Below, piece after piece: positions 6,857 through 12,865 of a DNA stretch of 13,096 nucleotides. The notes under the pieces are model-generated. The model was given only the letters and a program-made list of their open reading frames with translations. It was not told the DNA's origin and made no database searches. The translations under genes and the position numbers were made by a program. Source of the stretch: CAZVIK01 sp964627045 (GTDB taxonomy: Bacteria > Acidobacteriota > Terriglobia > Bryobacterales > Bryobacteraceae); NCBI GenBank assembly GCA_964627045.1, contig CAZVIK010000105.1:1-13096 (forward strand), in the 5' to 3' direction. Within the stretch, counting starts at the first letter, position 1, and each line of letters opens with the position of its first letter.

Positions 6857-7429
6857 TTATCTCATCCCGCCCCGGGCGCGGTCGATGTACTTCAGATTCC
6901 GCGTGTCCAAGCGGACAACGTCTCCGGACTTGACGAATGGGGGAACCATGATTTCGACGCCGTTTTCCAGGCGGGCGGTCTTCCAGGTGCTGTCCTGCTG
7001 CGCGTGAACCGGAGGCGCCGTCTCGGCGATTCGCGCCTCCAAAACGTCGGGAAACAACACGCTCACCGGTTTCCCGTCGACGAATTCGACCGGCAGCCTC
7101 AGGTCCGCCGTCAGGAACCGCGCCGGCTCTCCGAGCAGCGACACCGGCACGGCCACTTGCTCGAAGTTCTCAGGGTTCATGAAATAACAGGCGTCTGCGT
7201 CCGCGTAGAGGAAGTCCATCGATTGTTTGGCCACCGGCAGGTCTTCCAGCTTCAGCTCGGCGCGAAAGCTGTGCTCCCACAACGCGGCCGTGTCCAGATT
7301 CCGCAACCGTGCGTGCGTCGCGCCACCCATCTTCCCCTGCCCCGGATGGTACTCCGCCGTCAAGACCCGGTAATCCTGGCCTTCGAAACGGATGGCCATT
7401 CCGGCCCGCAGATGCGATGCGAGGACCAT
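6857..7429 (-). CDS. efp: Elongation factor P-like protein with atypical tip loop
   Basis: A 190-residue homologue of EF-P, the factor that enters the ribosome E site and helps peptide-bond formation at proline-rich stretches. All three domains can be traced: the N-terminal KOW-like domain (ASHLRAGMAIRFEGQDYRVL), the first OB domain (YFMNPENFEQVAVPVSLLG, FVDGKPVSVLFPDVLEARI) and the C-terminal OB domain with the EF-P signature KTARLENGVEIMVPPFVKSG and ending DTRNLKYIDRA. The tip loop is unusual: canonical PGKGxAF is replaced by HPGQGKMGGATHARLRNL, two residues longer than E. coli EF-P, with Gln at the usual lysine position and Lys two residues later (Lys33). The GDTA segment of domain III is also lost. 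I start at this ATG because GGAGG stands 5 nt upstream and the family starts here; a longer frame adds 22 unrelated residues. It is probably a second, specialised EF-P. Confidence 0.88.
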   Translation of the reverse strand: MVLASHLRAGMAIRFEGQDYRVLTAEYHPGQGKMGGATHARLRNLDTAALWEHSFRAELKLEDLPVAKQSMDFLYADADACYFMNPENFEQVAVPVSLLGEPARFLTADLRLPVEFVDGKPVSVLFPDVLEARIAETAPPVHAQQDSTWKTARLENGVEIMVPPFVKSGDVVRLDTRNLKYIDRARGGMR

Positions 7430-7457
7430 GGACGCCTCCGGTACAACGTCAAGAATA

Positions 7458-7829
7458 CTACAGCTCCCAGACGCGGAAGACGTGTTGGTGCTCATCCATG
7501 GCCACGCGCCGCCCGCGGAAACGTACTCCCTCCATCTCCAGCCGCGTTCTTTGTTCGAGGTTGGCGCCGTGCCTCAAACGAATCTCGCCCCCCGCGCCGA
7601 GCACCCGCTGCCATGGAAGCCTTTCGCCTTCCCTGTTCAGCAACTGGGCCACCTGCCGGTGGTGGAGCGGGTATCCGGCCGCCGCCGCCACCTGGGAATA
7701 GGTCGCCACCTTTCCTCGCGGGATCGAACGGATCACGCGCCTCATGGCGGCATCCCGCGCCTCAGAAGGCTGGGTCCTCAGGACGGCCCGGCCGGCGCCC
7801 GGCCGCGCTCCGCTTCGCCGCAGGCTCAC
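7458..7829 (-). CDS. Alkyltransferase-like protein (MGMT-type DNA-binding domain)
   Basis: A protein of about 123 residues related to the C-terminal domain of O6-alkylguanine-DNA alkyltransferases. The core reads VIRSIPRGKVATYSQVAAAAG, the Arg of HHRQVAQLL corresponds to the arginine finger that flips the damaged base, and the active-site loop reads LPWQRVL. Where true methyltransferases have the acceptor Cys (PCHRV), this protein has Trp, the hallmark of ATL proteins such as E. coli YbaZ. These bind alkylated guanine and hand it to nucleotide excision repair without repairing it themselves. The start is uncertain. GTG at 7829 is used because the first helix of the domain (EARDAAMRRV) begins before the ATG at 7745, but neither has a good Shine-Dalgarno. 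It is divergent from the YHS gene and lies 28 nt upstream of the EF-P-like gene, so it probably heads the minus-strand operon. Confidence 0.85.
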   Translation of the reverse strand: MSLRRSGARPGAGRAVLRTQPSEARDAAMRRVIRSIPRGKVATYSQVAAAAGYPLHHRQVAQLLNREGERLPWQRVLGAGGEIRLRHGANLEQRTRLEMEGVRFRGRRVAMDEHQHVFRVWEL

Positions 7830-7872
7830 GCTTTGAGGGTACACTGATCTCAAGAGCAACTCGGAGGGAACC

Positions 7873-8163
7873 ATGGGAAAGACGATTTTGGCTGTGGCGC
7901 TTCTGTCGCTTGGCGCGTTCCTCACCTTCCAGGGGGCAGCGGCGCCGCCGAGCACCGCCCCGCAGGATGGCCAACGGCCCGCCGCGGCGCAGAAGACCGC
8001 CCCAGCGGTCGATCCGGTGTGCGGAATGACCGTCGACCCCGCCAAGGCCGCCGGCAAGAGCGAACACAAGGGAACGACGTACTACTTCTGTTCCGACTAC
8101 TGCAAACGCAAGTTCGACGCTAGCCCCGACACGGTGCTGAAGAAATCGGCCGCCAGGAAGTAG
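7873..8163 (+). CDS. Secreted YHS-domain protein
   Basis: A 96-residue protein with a Sec signal peptide: MGK, a hydrophobic stretch of residues 4-20, and a likely cleavage after Ala-Ala-Ala at about residue 24. A Pro/Ala/Gln-rich linker follows, then a YHS domain at about 47-91: DPVCGMTVDP, an HKGTTYYFCSDYCKRKF stretch, and the closing SPDTVL. Cys50, Cys73 and Cys77 are the probable metal ligands. YHS domains occur in copper and other heavy-metal transport proteins and some oxygenases, so a periplasmic metal-binding role is likely but unproven. The ribosome binding site is strong (GGAGGG, 6 nt before the ATG). It is transcribed away from the ATL gene and converges on the DinB gene 22 bp downstream. 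There is no P-type ATPase or metal regulator nearby. Confidence 0.88.
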   Translation: MGKTILAVALLSLGAFLTFQGAAAPPSTAPQDGQRPAAAQKTAPAVDPVCGMTVDPAKAAGKSEHKGTTYYFCSDYCKRKFDASPDTVLKKSAARK

Positions 8164-8185
8164 GCGGCCAACGCCGCGCCGCTGG

Positions 8186-8710
8186 CTAACCCCAGAGGTC
8201 GCCCGTGTTCACCGGCTTCCCCTGGAGCTTTAGGTAGTAGAAGAGCTGGCTCTTGTGCTTTTCCAGGTGTTGCACCATCTGCAACAGGTGCCGCCCGAGG
8301 GCGTACTTGGTCCCGGGGTTCCAAGGGGCCGCGGTCTCGCGGGTGGCGAGTTCTTCGTCACTCACGCCGGCCAGGATCTTCAACGCCAGCGCCTGATCCT
8401 CCGCCAGGAGGCGCTTGGTTTCGGCGATGCTCGCCGCCGTGGGCATCTTCTCGGCTGGCGGCAGCATCTGGTCCGGGGGAAGGTCCTCCATCTTTACGCC
8501 CTCCGGCATCCCCCAGTCTCCGGTCACGAACCCGCGGAAGGCCGTGCCGCAGGAGTCGGCCAGGTGCCGGAGGAGTTGCCCCACCGTCATCCAGTTCTGT
8601 CCGGTTGCCGGCTTCCAGTCGAGCGTTCCCGGGTCCACTTTGTCCAGCAGACGCTGGGTGGAAGCGTAGGTGGATTCGATTTCGCTTTTGAGCAATTGGG
8701 TCCAGTTCAC
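8186..8710 (-). CDS. DinB-family protein
   Basis: A 174-residue protein of the DinB/YfiT-like four-helix-bundle superfamily. Members bind a divalent metal, and some are thiol-dependent transferases or damage-induced proteins; the exact reaction of this one cannot be told. The expected histidines are present: His49 in GQLLRHLADS, and His148 and His152 in LQMVQHLEKHKSQL. The usual family stretch ending in LKLQGKPV closes the protein. I start at GTG 8710 (VNWTQLLKSEI), because AGGAGA stands about 6 nt upstream and the family begins with this helix. The longer frame up to 8803 adds a non-conserved, Arg-rich piece. It is a single gene with the 404-bp gene-free stretch behind it, convergent with the YHS gene. 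Confidence 0.88.
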   Translation of the reverse strand: MNWTQLLKSEIESTYASTQRLLDKVDPGTLDWKPATGQNWMTVGQLLRHLADSCGTAFRGFVTGDWGMPEGVKMEDLPPDQMLPPAEKMPTAASIAETKRLLAEDQALALKILAGVSDEELATRETAAPWNPGTKYALGRHLLQMVQHLEKHKSQLFYYLKLQGKPVNTGDLWG

Positions 8711-9114
8711 AACAGCTCTCCTCTCATTTGGATGATTCCGGCAAAAACGAGGCGGCACGCCCCGGCGTAAGGCTTCGCATCGGCCGGTGCCCGGTTCCGT
8801 CACCCGATCTTACACCACTCCGCGACTGGGGCTTGAGGATCCGAATACCCGCGCTCAGGGTGCGCCGGTACCCGCCCCGGCCCGTCCCCGCCGAGGGACT
8901 TGCCAACCACCCCCGGTTTGTGCGTTATAATCATGGACGGCATTTGACTCTTGCTTCTGCTACGGTTACAGGCTTCGAAGGGGCTTCAGGGGCTCGCGTT
9001 TCCCAACCATGCTGGTTCGTGTGCGGATGACGTGTGTTCATGGGGTGTTTGCGGCTTGTGGTCCGTGGGTGGTCGTGTGGGTTGAGTCCGAAGAACGTCT
9101 AGAGCAGGAAGTGT
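8711..9114. other. Gene-free stretch between divergent DinB and cold-shock genes
   Basis: This 404-bp stretch holds the start-side control regions of two divergent genes. The half near DinB has GC-rich composition like the coding neighbours and no convincing promoter; TAAGAT on the minus strand (8812-8807) is the best -10 guess, without a matching -35. The half near the cold-shock gene has a consensus TATAAT and then about 180 nt of leader. Bases 9031-9080 are strikingly G/T-rich on the plus strand (42 of 50). A small hairpin AACCA-TGC-TGGTT lies at 9005-9017. Open frames here show no recognisable protein. Confidence 0.7.
8900..8931 (+). promoter_or_regulatory. Probable promoter of the cold-shock gene
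   Basis: A perfect -10 hexamer TATAAT lies at 8926-8931. The best -35 is TTGCCA at 8900-8905, but the 20-bp spacer is longer than the usual 16-18. A second, weaker pair is TTGACT (8944-8949) with TACAGG (8967-8972) at 17 bp. From the first promoter, transcription would begin near 8938 and give a leader of about 177 nt before the cold-shock ATG. Confidence 0.5.
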
Positions 9115-9321
9115 ATGAAGGAAACCGGTACAGTGAAGTGGTTTAACGCTGCGAAAGGCTACGGCTTTATCCAGCGCGACAATGGAGACGATGTGTTCGT
9201 GCATTATTCCGCGATCGTTGCGGACGGCTATCGTTCTCTTGAAGAGGGTTCAAGGGTCGAATTTGAAGTCACCCGTGGTCCGAAGGGCCTCGCGGCGGCC
9301 AACGTTAGCCCGGTGTCCTAG
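9115..9321 (+). CDS. Cold-shock domain protein (CspA family)
   Basis: A 68-residue single OB-fold protein that binds single-stranded RNA or DNA. It is expected to act as an RNA chaperone that keeps messages open for translation, at low temperature or generally. The two RNA-binding motifs are intact: RNP1 in KGYGFIQ (residues 14-20) and RNP2 VFVHY (27-31), with the aromatic patch including Trp9, Phe10, Phe18, Phe28 and Tyr31. The C-terminus GPKGLAAANVSPV is typical. AGGAAG lies about 4 nt before the ATG. The gene sits behind a long leader of about 177 nt, as the temperature-controlled E. coli cspA does, and is followed 92 nt later by an IF-1 gene on the same strand. Whether it is cold-induced cannot be told from sequence. 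Confidence 0.96.
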   Translation: MKETGTVKWFNAAKGYGFIQRDNGDDVFVHYSAIVADGYRSLEEGSRVEFEVTRGPKGLAAANVSPVS

Positions 9322-9342
9322 ACCAGGCTTGCTCCTGGAGCC

Positions 9343-9363
9343 GGCGGATTGGGCCGATCCGCC
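9343..9363 (+). terminator. GC-rich hairpin between cold-shock and IF-1 genes
   Basis: GGCGGAT (9343-9349) and ATCCGCC (9357-9363) form a 7-bp stem with a 7-nt loop. A smaller stem, CCAGG/CCTGG (9323-9327 with 9334-9338), precedes it directly after the cold-shock stop codon. No T-run follows, so termination would be partial at best. The hairpin may set the ratio of cold-shock to infA message. Confidence 0.3.
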
Positions 9364-9413
9364 CGCCGCCGGTCTCCGGGGGGTCAACCGGGCATCCAAA
9401 CGCAAGGAGGAGG

Positions 9414-9632
9414 ATGAGTAAAGAAGACTGTATTGAAGTGACTGGCGTTGTGGTGGAGAAGTTCCCCAGCGGTCTTTTCAAGGTCGAGTTGGACCAGGAC
9501 CGCACGATTCTGGCGCACCTTGCCGGCAAACTCCGCCGGAATCGCATTCGCGTATTGTCGGGCGATCGCGTCACCCTGGAAATGTCGCCCTACGATCTCA
9601 CCAAAGGACGTATCACCTACCGGCACAAGTAG
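9414..9632 (+). CDS. infA: Translation initiation factor IF-1
   Basis: A 72-residue S1/OB-fold factor that binds the A site of the 30S subunit during initiation. It matches IF-1 along its whole length: SKEDCIEVTGVV at the start, VELDQDRTILAHLAGKLR with the conserved histidine and GK, RNRIRVLSGDRV, and the near-invariant end SPYDLTKGRITYR. Compared with common IF-1 sequences it has FPSGLFKVELDQD where LPNxxFxVELENG is usual. The ribosome binding site is very strong (AAGGAGGAGG just before the ATG). It is not in a ribosomal-protein operon (the usual place, near rpmJ, rpsM and secY) but 92 nt downstream of a cold-shock gene and 83 nt before the epimerase gene, so it may be an additional copy. 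Confidence 0.96.
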   Translation: MSKEDCIEVTGVVVEKFPSGLFKVELDQDRTILAHLAGKLRRNRIRVLSGDRVTLEMSPYDLTKGRITYRHK

Positions 9633-9715
9633 CCCCCCTCCATGGTCCCCTCCCGGCGGTACCCCGCGTGCATTGCGAGCGCGAGCCGTGGGGAACCGGC
9701 GCGCGTCCCCTCCCG

Positions 9716-10834
9716 ATGCCGCTGAAAATCCTCTTCGTGTTCGGCACGCGGCCCGAGGCCATCAAACTGGCCCCCATCCTGCGGCACATGCGCCACCGCC
9801 CGGACGATTTCCACCCGGCGGTCTGCGTAACCTCGCAGCACCGGCAACTGTTGGATCAGGTCCTGGAAGCGTTCCAGATTGTCCCCGACTACGATCTTGG
9901 GCTCATGCGGCCCCGGCAAACGCTCTCGCAGTCCGCATCGCTCATTCTCGCCGGAGTGGAGCCCGTCCTCGCGGCCGAGCGGCCCGACATGGTGCTGGTG
10001 CAGGGGGATACCACCACCACCTTGTGCGGAGCGCTGGCGGCCTTCTACGCCCGGGTCCCTGCCGGCCATGTCGAGGCCGGACTGCGGACGGCCGACTTAG
10101 CGCAGCCATTCCCCGAGGAGATGAACCGCGTTCTCACCACGCGCCTCGCGTCGCTGCACTTTGCCGCCACGCCGACGGCGGCCGGAAACCTTCTGGCGGA
10201 GGGCGTCGCGCGTGAGCGCATCGCCGTCACCGGGAATTCCGGCATCGATGCCGTATTGTGGGTCCGCGACGCGTTGGCCGAGGGCCGTCTGACGGCGCCG
10301 GACTGGCCTTGGCTGGATCCTGCCAAGCGCTTGGTGCTGGTCACCGCCCACCGGCGCGAGAGCTTCGGGGAAGGGTTGGAGCGCATCTGCGCCGCGCTGT
10401 CGCAATTGGGGACGCGGGGCGACCTCCAGATCGTCTATCCCGTCCACCCCAACCCGAGTGTTCGCGAGCCCGTCCAGCGCCTTCTCGGTCACGCTCCCGG
10501 CGTCACCTTGCTTGATCCGCTGGGCTACGTGCCGTTTGTCGATCTGATGAGGCGGGCGCACATCCTGCTCACCGATTCCGGGGGAATCCAGGAGGAGGGA
10601 CCCGCTCTGGGCAAGCCCGTGCTGGTCATGCGCGAGAAGACCGAGCGGCCGGAGGCGGTGGAAGCCGGGGCTTCCCGATTGGTCGGCTCCAGCGCGGCGG
10701 GCATCGTGGCGGGAGTGGAAACGCTTCTTGAACACCCCCAGGAACACGCCCGCATGTCTCTCGTTCACAACCCATATGGCGATGGCCGCGCCAGCGAGCG
10801 CATTTCCGATGCAATCCTTTCATTCTTAAGATAG
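9716..10834 (+). CDS. wecB: UDP-N-acetylglucosamine 2-epimerase (non-hydrolysing)
   Basis: A 372-residue cytoplasmic enzyme that interconverts UDP-GlcNAc and UDP-ManNAc, supplying ManNAc or ManNAcA for surface polysaccharides. The motifs run GTRPEAIKLAP (10-20), QGDTTT (Asp98), HVEAGLRT (Glu120), PFPEEMNR (Glu134), VTGNSGIDA, VTAHRRESFG (His212), PVHPNP, and TDSGGIQEEGPALGKPVLVMRE with TERPE. The acidic residues and His correspond in context to Asp95, Glu117, Glu131 and His213 of E. coli WecB, so the active site looks complete. I start at ATG 9716 (MPLKILFVFGTRPE), where the family begins; a GTG at 9668 would add 16 non-conserved residues. Neither has a good Shine-Dalgarno. It lies 83 nt after infA on the same strand. 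No ManNAc dehydrogenase or glycosyltransferase of its pathway is adjacent. Confidence 0.95.
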   Translation: MPLKILFVFGTRPEAIKLAPILRHMRHRPDDFHPAVCVTSQHRQLLDQVLEAFQIVPDYDLGLMRPRQTLSQSASLILAGVEPVLAAERPDMVLVQGDTTTTLCGALAAFYARVPAGHVEAGLRTADLAQPFPEEMNRVLTTRLASLHFAATPTAAGNLLAEGVARERIAVTGNSGIDAVLWVRDALAEGRLTAPDWPWLDPAKRLVLVTAHRRESFGEGLERICAALSQLGTRGDLQIVYPVHPNPSVREPVQRLLGHAPGVTLLDPLGYVPFVDLMRRAHILLTDSGGIQEEGPALGKPVLVMREKTERPEAVEAGASRLVGSSAAGIVAGVETLLEHPQEHARMSLVHNPYGDGRASERISDAILSFLR

Positions 10835-10909
10835 ATATCTAACCCCGCCTGCCTGTTGAGCCGCCCTGTTTTTCGCCCTCCCCACACCGGGAACCGCCGT
10901 TCGCCCCTC

Positions 10910-10915
10910 TATAAT
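10910..10915 (+). promoter_or_regulatory. Possible -10 element upstream of the Clp-type ATPase
   Basis: A perfect TATAAT stands 25 nt before the ATPase start codon, in the 106-bp gap after the epimerase gene. No -35 hexamer is visible at the usual distance (the bases there are CCGGGA). It suggests that the ATPase-rsmI pair has its own transcription start, about 20 nt before the ATG. Confidence 0.35.
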
Positions 10916-10940
10916 GTGGCCGGGAGGAATGGGAGGGCGA

Positions 10941-12002
10941 ATGAAGAACGCCGCCACAGCGGGAAAAACGAAGAAGACGACCACTGCGCCGCCGCCGGGC
11001 GTCGCCGGCCTGCTTTCCCGTCGAATTGTCGGGCAACCGTCGGTCCTGGAGGCGATCGTGCCCTACTTGCAGGTATACCAGGCCGGACTGGCTCCGGAGG
11101 GGAGGCCGGCCGGGGTCTTCCTCCTGCTGGGGCCGACCGGAACCGGGAAGACGAAGACGGTCGAGGCGCTGGCCGAAGCGCTCCACGGCAGCGAGAAGCA
11201 CCTCTTGAAGGTCGATTGCGGCGAGTTTCAAATGGAACACGAGGTCGCCAAACTGATCGGCGCGCCACCGGGCTACCTGGGCCACCGTGAGACGCCGCCG
11301 ATGCTCTCGCAAGCCAAACTCGCCGCCGTCACCAGCGAAAAGTCCACGTTGTCGCTGGTGTTGTTCGACGAAATCGAGAAGGCCGCTCCGTCGCTGACGC
11401 GCCTGCTTCTGGGAATCCTGGACAAGGCCGTCTTGCGGCTCGGCGACAACACCTCGGTGAACTTCGAGCACAGCATGATCTTCCTGACCAGCAACCTGGG
11501 CAGCCGCCAGATGCTCAAAGCCGTGCGGCCCGACTTCGGATTCGAAGCCGGGGTCCCCGCGCCGTGCACCAGCGCCGCGAGCAAGCTGGAAAGCCTTGGG
11601 CGGGGCGCGGCCCGCCGCCGGTTTCCTCCCGAGTTCCTCAACCGCATCGACCGCATCCTGACCTACCGGCCGCTTGACGATGCGGCGCTCGCCGAGATCC
11701 TGGACCAGCACATCGCCGACTTCCAGCGCCACGTCAACGCGCGGCTCGGAGCGAACAGCGTGGATATCGACGTGCCGCCCGAGGCGCGCCGGGTCCTGTT
11801 ACGCCGCGGGACCAGCCTCGATTCCGGCGCCCGCGAGCTGAAACGCACGCTCCATCGCCACCTTACCGAGCCTTTGGCCGCGCTGGTGGCCACGGGCTCC
11901 CTCGCGCCGGGCTCCAGCCTCCGCCTGGTCGTCGAAGACGGCGGCGATCACCTGGAGTTGCACCGCGAACCGGCCGGCAGCCTCGCCGATGATGGATACT
12001 GA
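10941..12002 (+). CDS. Single-module Clp/Hsp100-type AAA+ ATPase
   Basis: A 353-residue AAA+ unfoldase-like protein related to the second ATPase module (D2) of ClpA/ClpB/ClpC, without the N-domain, D1 module or coiled-coil M-domain. Visible in order: IVGQ box (29-32), Walker A GPTGTGKT (64-71), pore-loop GAPPGYLG with the substrate-gripping Tyr112, Walker B LVLFDEIEK (139-147), sensor 1 TSN (182-184), arginine finger in FLNRID (Arg234), sensor 2 GARELKR (Arg298), and the C-terminal small domain. FGF (198-200) sits where ClpC-type proteins carry the VGF loop that docks on ClpP. The N-terminal 20 residues are Lys/Thr/Pro-rich and probably disordered. The ATG is chosen because GGGAGGG precedes it; a frame from 10914 lacks support. 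rsmI starts 6 nt after the stop. Its substrate and any peptidase partner are unknown. Confidence 0.9.
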   Translation: MKNAATAGKTKKTTTAPPPGVAGLLSRRIVGQPSVLEAIVPYLQVYQAGLAPEGRPAGVFLLLGPTGTGKTKTVEALAEALHGSEKHLLKVDCGEFQMEHEVAKLIGAPPGYLGHRETPPMLSQAKLAAVTSEKSTLSLVLFDEIEKAAPSLTRLLLGILDKAVLRLGDNTSVNFEHSMIFLTSNLGSRQMLKAVRPDFGFEAGVPAPCTSAASKLESLGRGAARRRFPPEFLNRIDRILTYRPLDDAALAEILDQHIADFQRHVNARLGANSVDIDVPPEARRVLLRRGTSLDSGARELKRTLHRHLTEPLAALVATGSLAPGSSLRLVVEDGGDHLELHREPAGSLADDGY

Positions 12003-12008
12003 CGTTGA

Positions 12009-12857
12009 ATGACCGGAACTCTCTACCTGGTGGCGACGCCCATCGGAAACCTGGAGGACATTACCCGCCGTGCGGCGCGGGTGCTCGGCGAGGCCGCCTG
12101 CATCGCCTGCGAAGATACGCGCCACACGCGGCACCTGCTAGACCACCTGGGGCTCCGAACGCCGCTCGTAAGCTACCACGAGCACAACGAGCAGGCTCGT
12201 ACGACGGAGTTGCTGGCCCGGTTGCGGGAGGGGCAGTGCGTCGCGTTGGTCTCGGACGCCGGAACACCCTTGGTCTCCGATCCCGGCTACCGGCTGGTGA
12301 CCGCGGCCATCGCCGAGGGAATTCGCGTGGAGCCGGTTCCCGGTGCGTCGGCCCGGCTGGCGGCTTTGGCCCCCACGGTTTTGCCGACTGACGCCTTCTA
12401 CTTCGCCGGCTTCTTGCCCGCGAAACCCCAACAACGGCGAACCGCGCTCGCAAGGCTTAAGGCTGTCCCGGCGACCCTGGTCTTCTACGAAGCGCCGCAT
12501 CGAATCCTCGCGACCCTCACAGACCTCGAAGAGGTTTTCGGCCCGCGCCCCGCTGTCGCCGCGCGTGAGATGACCAAGCTACACGAGGAGTTCCTGCGCG
12601 GCACGCCCGCGGAGATCGCGCGGCAACTGGCGGACCGGCCATCGATCAAGGGGGAGTTCACCCTCGTGGTGGGTGGCGCGCCCGCCGTCGAAGCGGACGA
12701 TGCGCCGTTGGAGGAGGCCGTCGCCGGGTTGGTCGCCGGAGGAATGCCGCGGATGGACGCCATCAAGACCGTCGCGCGCCGCCGGGGCCTGGGAAAGCGT
12801 GAGGTGTACCGGCTCGTTGGGAACGCGGGTGGAACGGCGCCCGGCGGCCGGTCCTGA
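12009..12857 (+). CDS. rsmI: 16S rRNA (cytidine-1402-2'-O)-methyltransferase
   Basis: A 282-residue SAM-dependent enzyme of the tetrapyrrole-methylase fold that 2'-O-methylates C1402 in the decoding centre of 16S rRNA and so tunes initiation fidelity. Diagnostic stretches are LYLVATPIGNLEDIT at the N-terminus, CEDTRHTRHLL, SYHEHNE, LVSDAGTPLVSDPGYRLV, VPGASA, FAGFLPAK, VFYEAPHRIL, AREMTKLHEEFLRG and KGEFTLVVGG. The C-terminal helical segment (GGMPRMDAIKTVARRRGLGKREVY) is also typical. Length is normal. It begins 6 nt after the ATPase stop with only a weak ribosome binding site, so it is probably co-expressed with that gene. It ends 8 bp before the end of the convergent guanylyltransferase gene. 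Confidence 0.96.
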   Translation: MTGTLYLVATPIGNLEDITRRAARVLGEAACIACEDTRHTRHLLDHLGLRTPLVSYHEHNEQARTTELLARLREGQCVALVSDAGTPLVSDPGYRLVTAAIAEGIRVEPVPGASARLAALAPTVLPTDAFYFAGFLPAKPQQRRTALARLKAVPATLVFYEAPHRILATLTDLEEVFGPRPAVAAREMTKLHEEFLRGTPAEIARQLADRPSIKGEFTLVVGGAPAVEADDAPLEEAVAGLVAGGMPRMDAIKTVARRRGLGKREVYRLVGNAGGTAPGGRS

Positions 12858-12865
12858 TCGAGCCG

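Noticed and set aside
7840..7845. TACACT as a -10 element for the YHS gene
   Set aside because: It resembles TATACT, but no -35 is present at the right distance, and the 43-bp divergent gap is too short to distinguish it from chance.
7746..8069. Extended minus-strand frame giving the ATL protein a further 80-108 N-terminal residues
   Set aside because: The extension beyond 7829 runs through the YHS gene on the opposite strand, has shadow-type composition and no match to ATL proteins, so it is out-of-frame reading of the neighbour.
8728..9030. 100-codon plus-strand open frame in the gene-free stretch before the cold-shock gene
   Set aside because: It crosses the predicted TATAAT promoter and leader, is Arg/Pro-rich in the way of chance GC-rich frames, has no ribosome binding site and shows no recognisable motif.
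9028..9033. TGACGT in the cold-shock leader, which matches the start of the E. coli cspA cold box
   Set aside because: Only six bases agree, and it lies about 90 nt from the likely transcript start, whereas the E. coli element is at the very 5' end. A chance match is likely.
10832..10841. TAGATATCTA palindrome at the wecB stop codon
   Set aside because: A perfect 10-base palindrome, but short, AT-rich, without T-run or repeats nearby. It is too likely by chance to call an operator or terminator.
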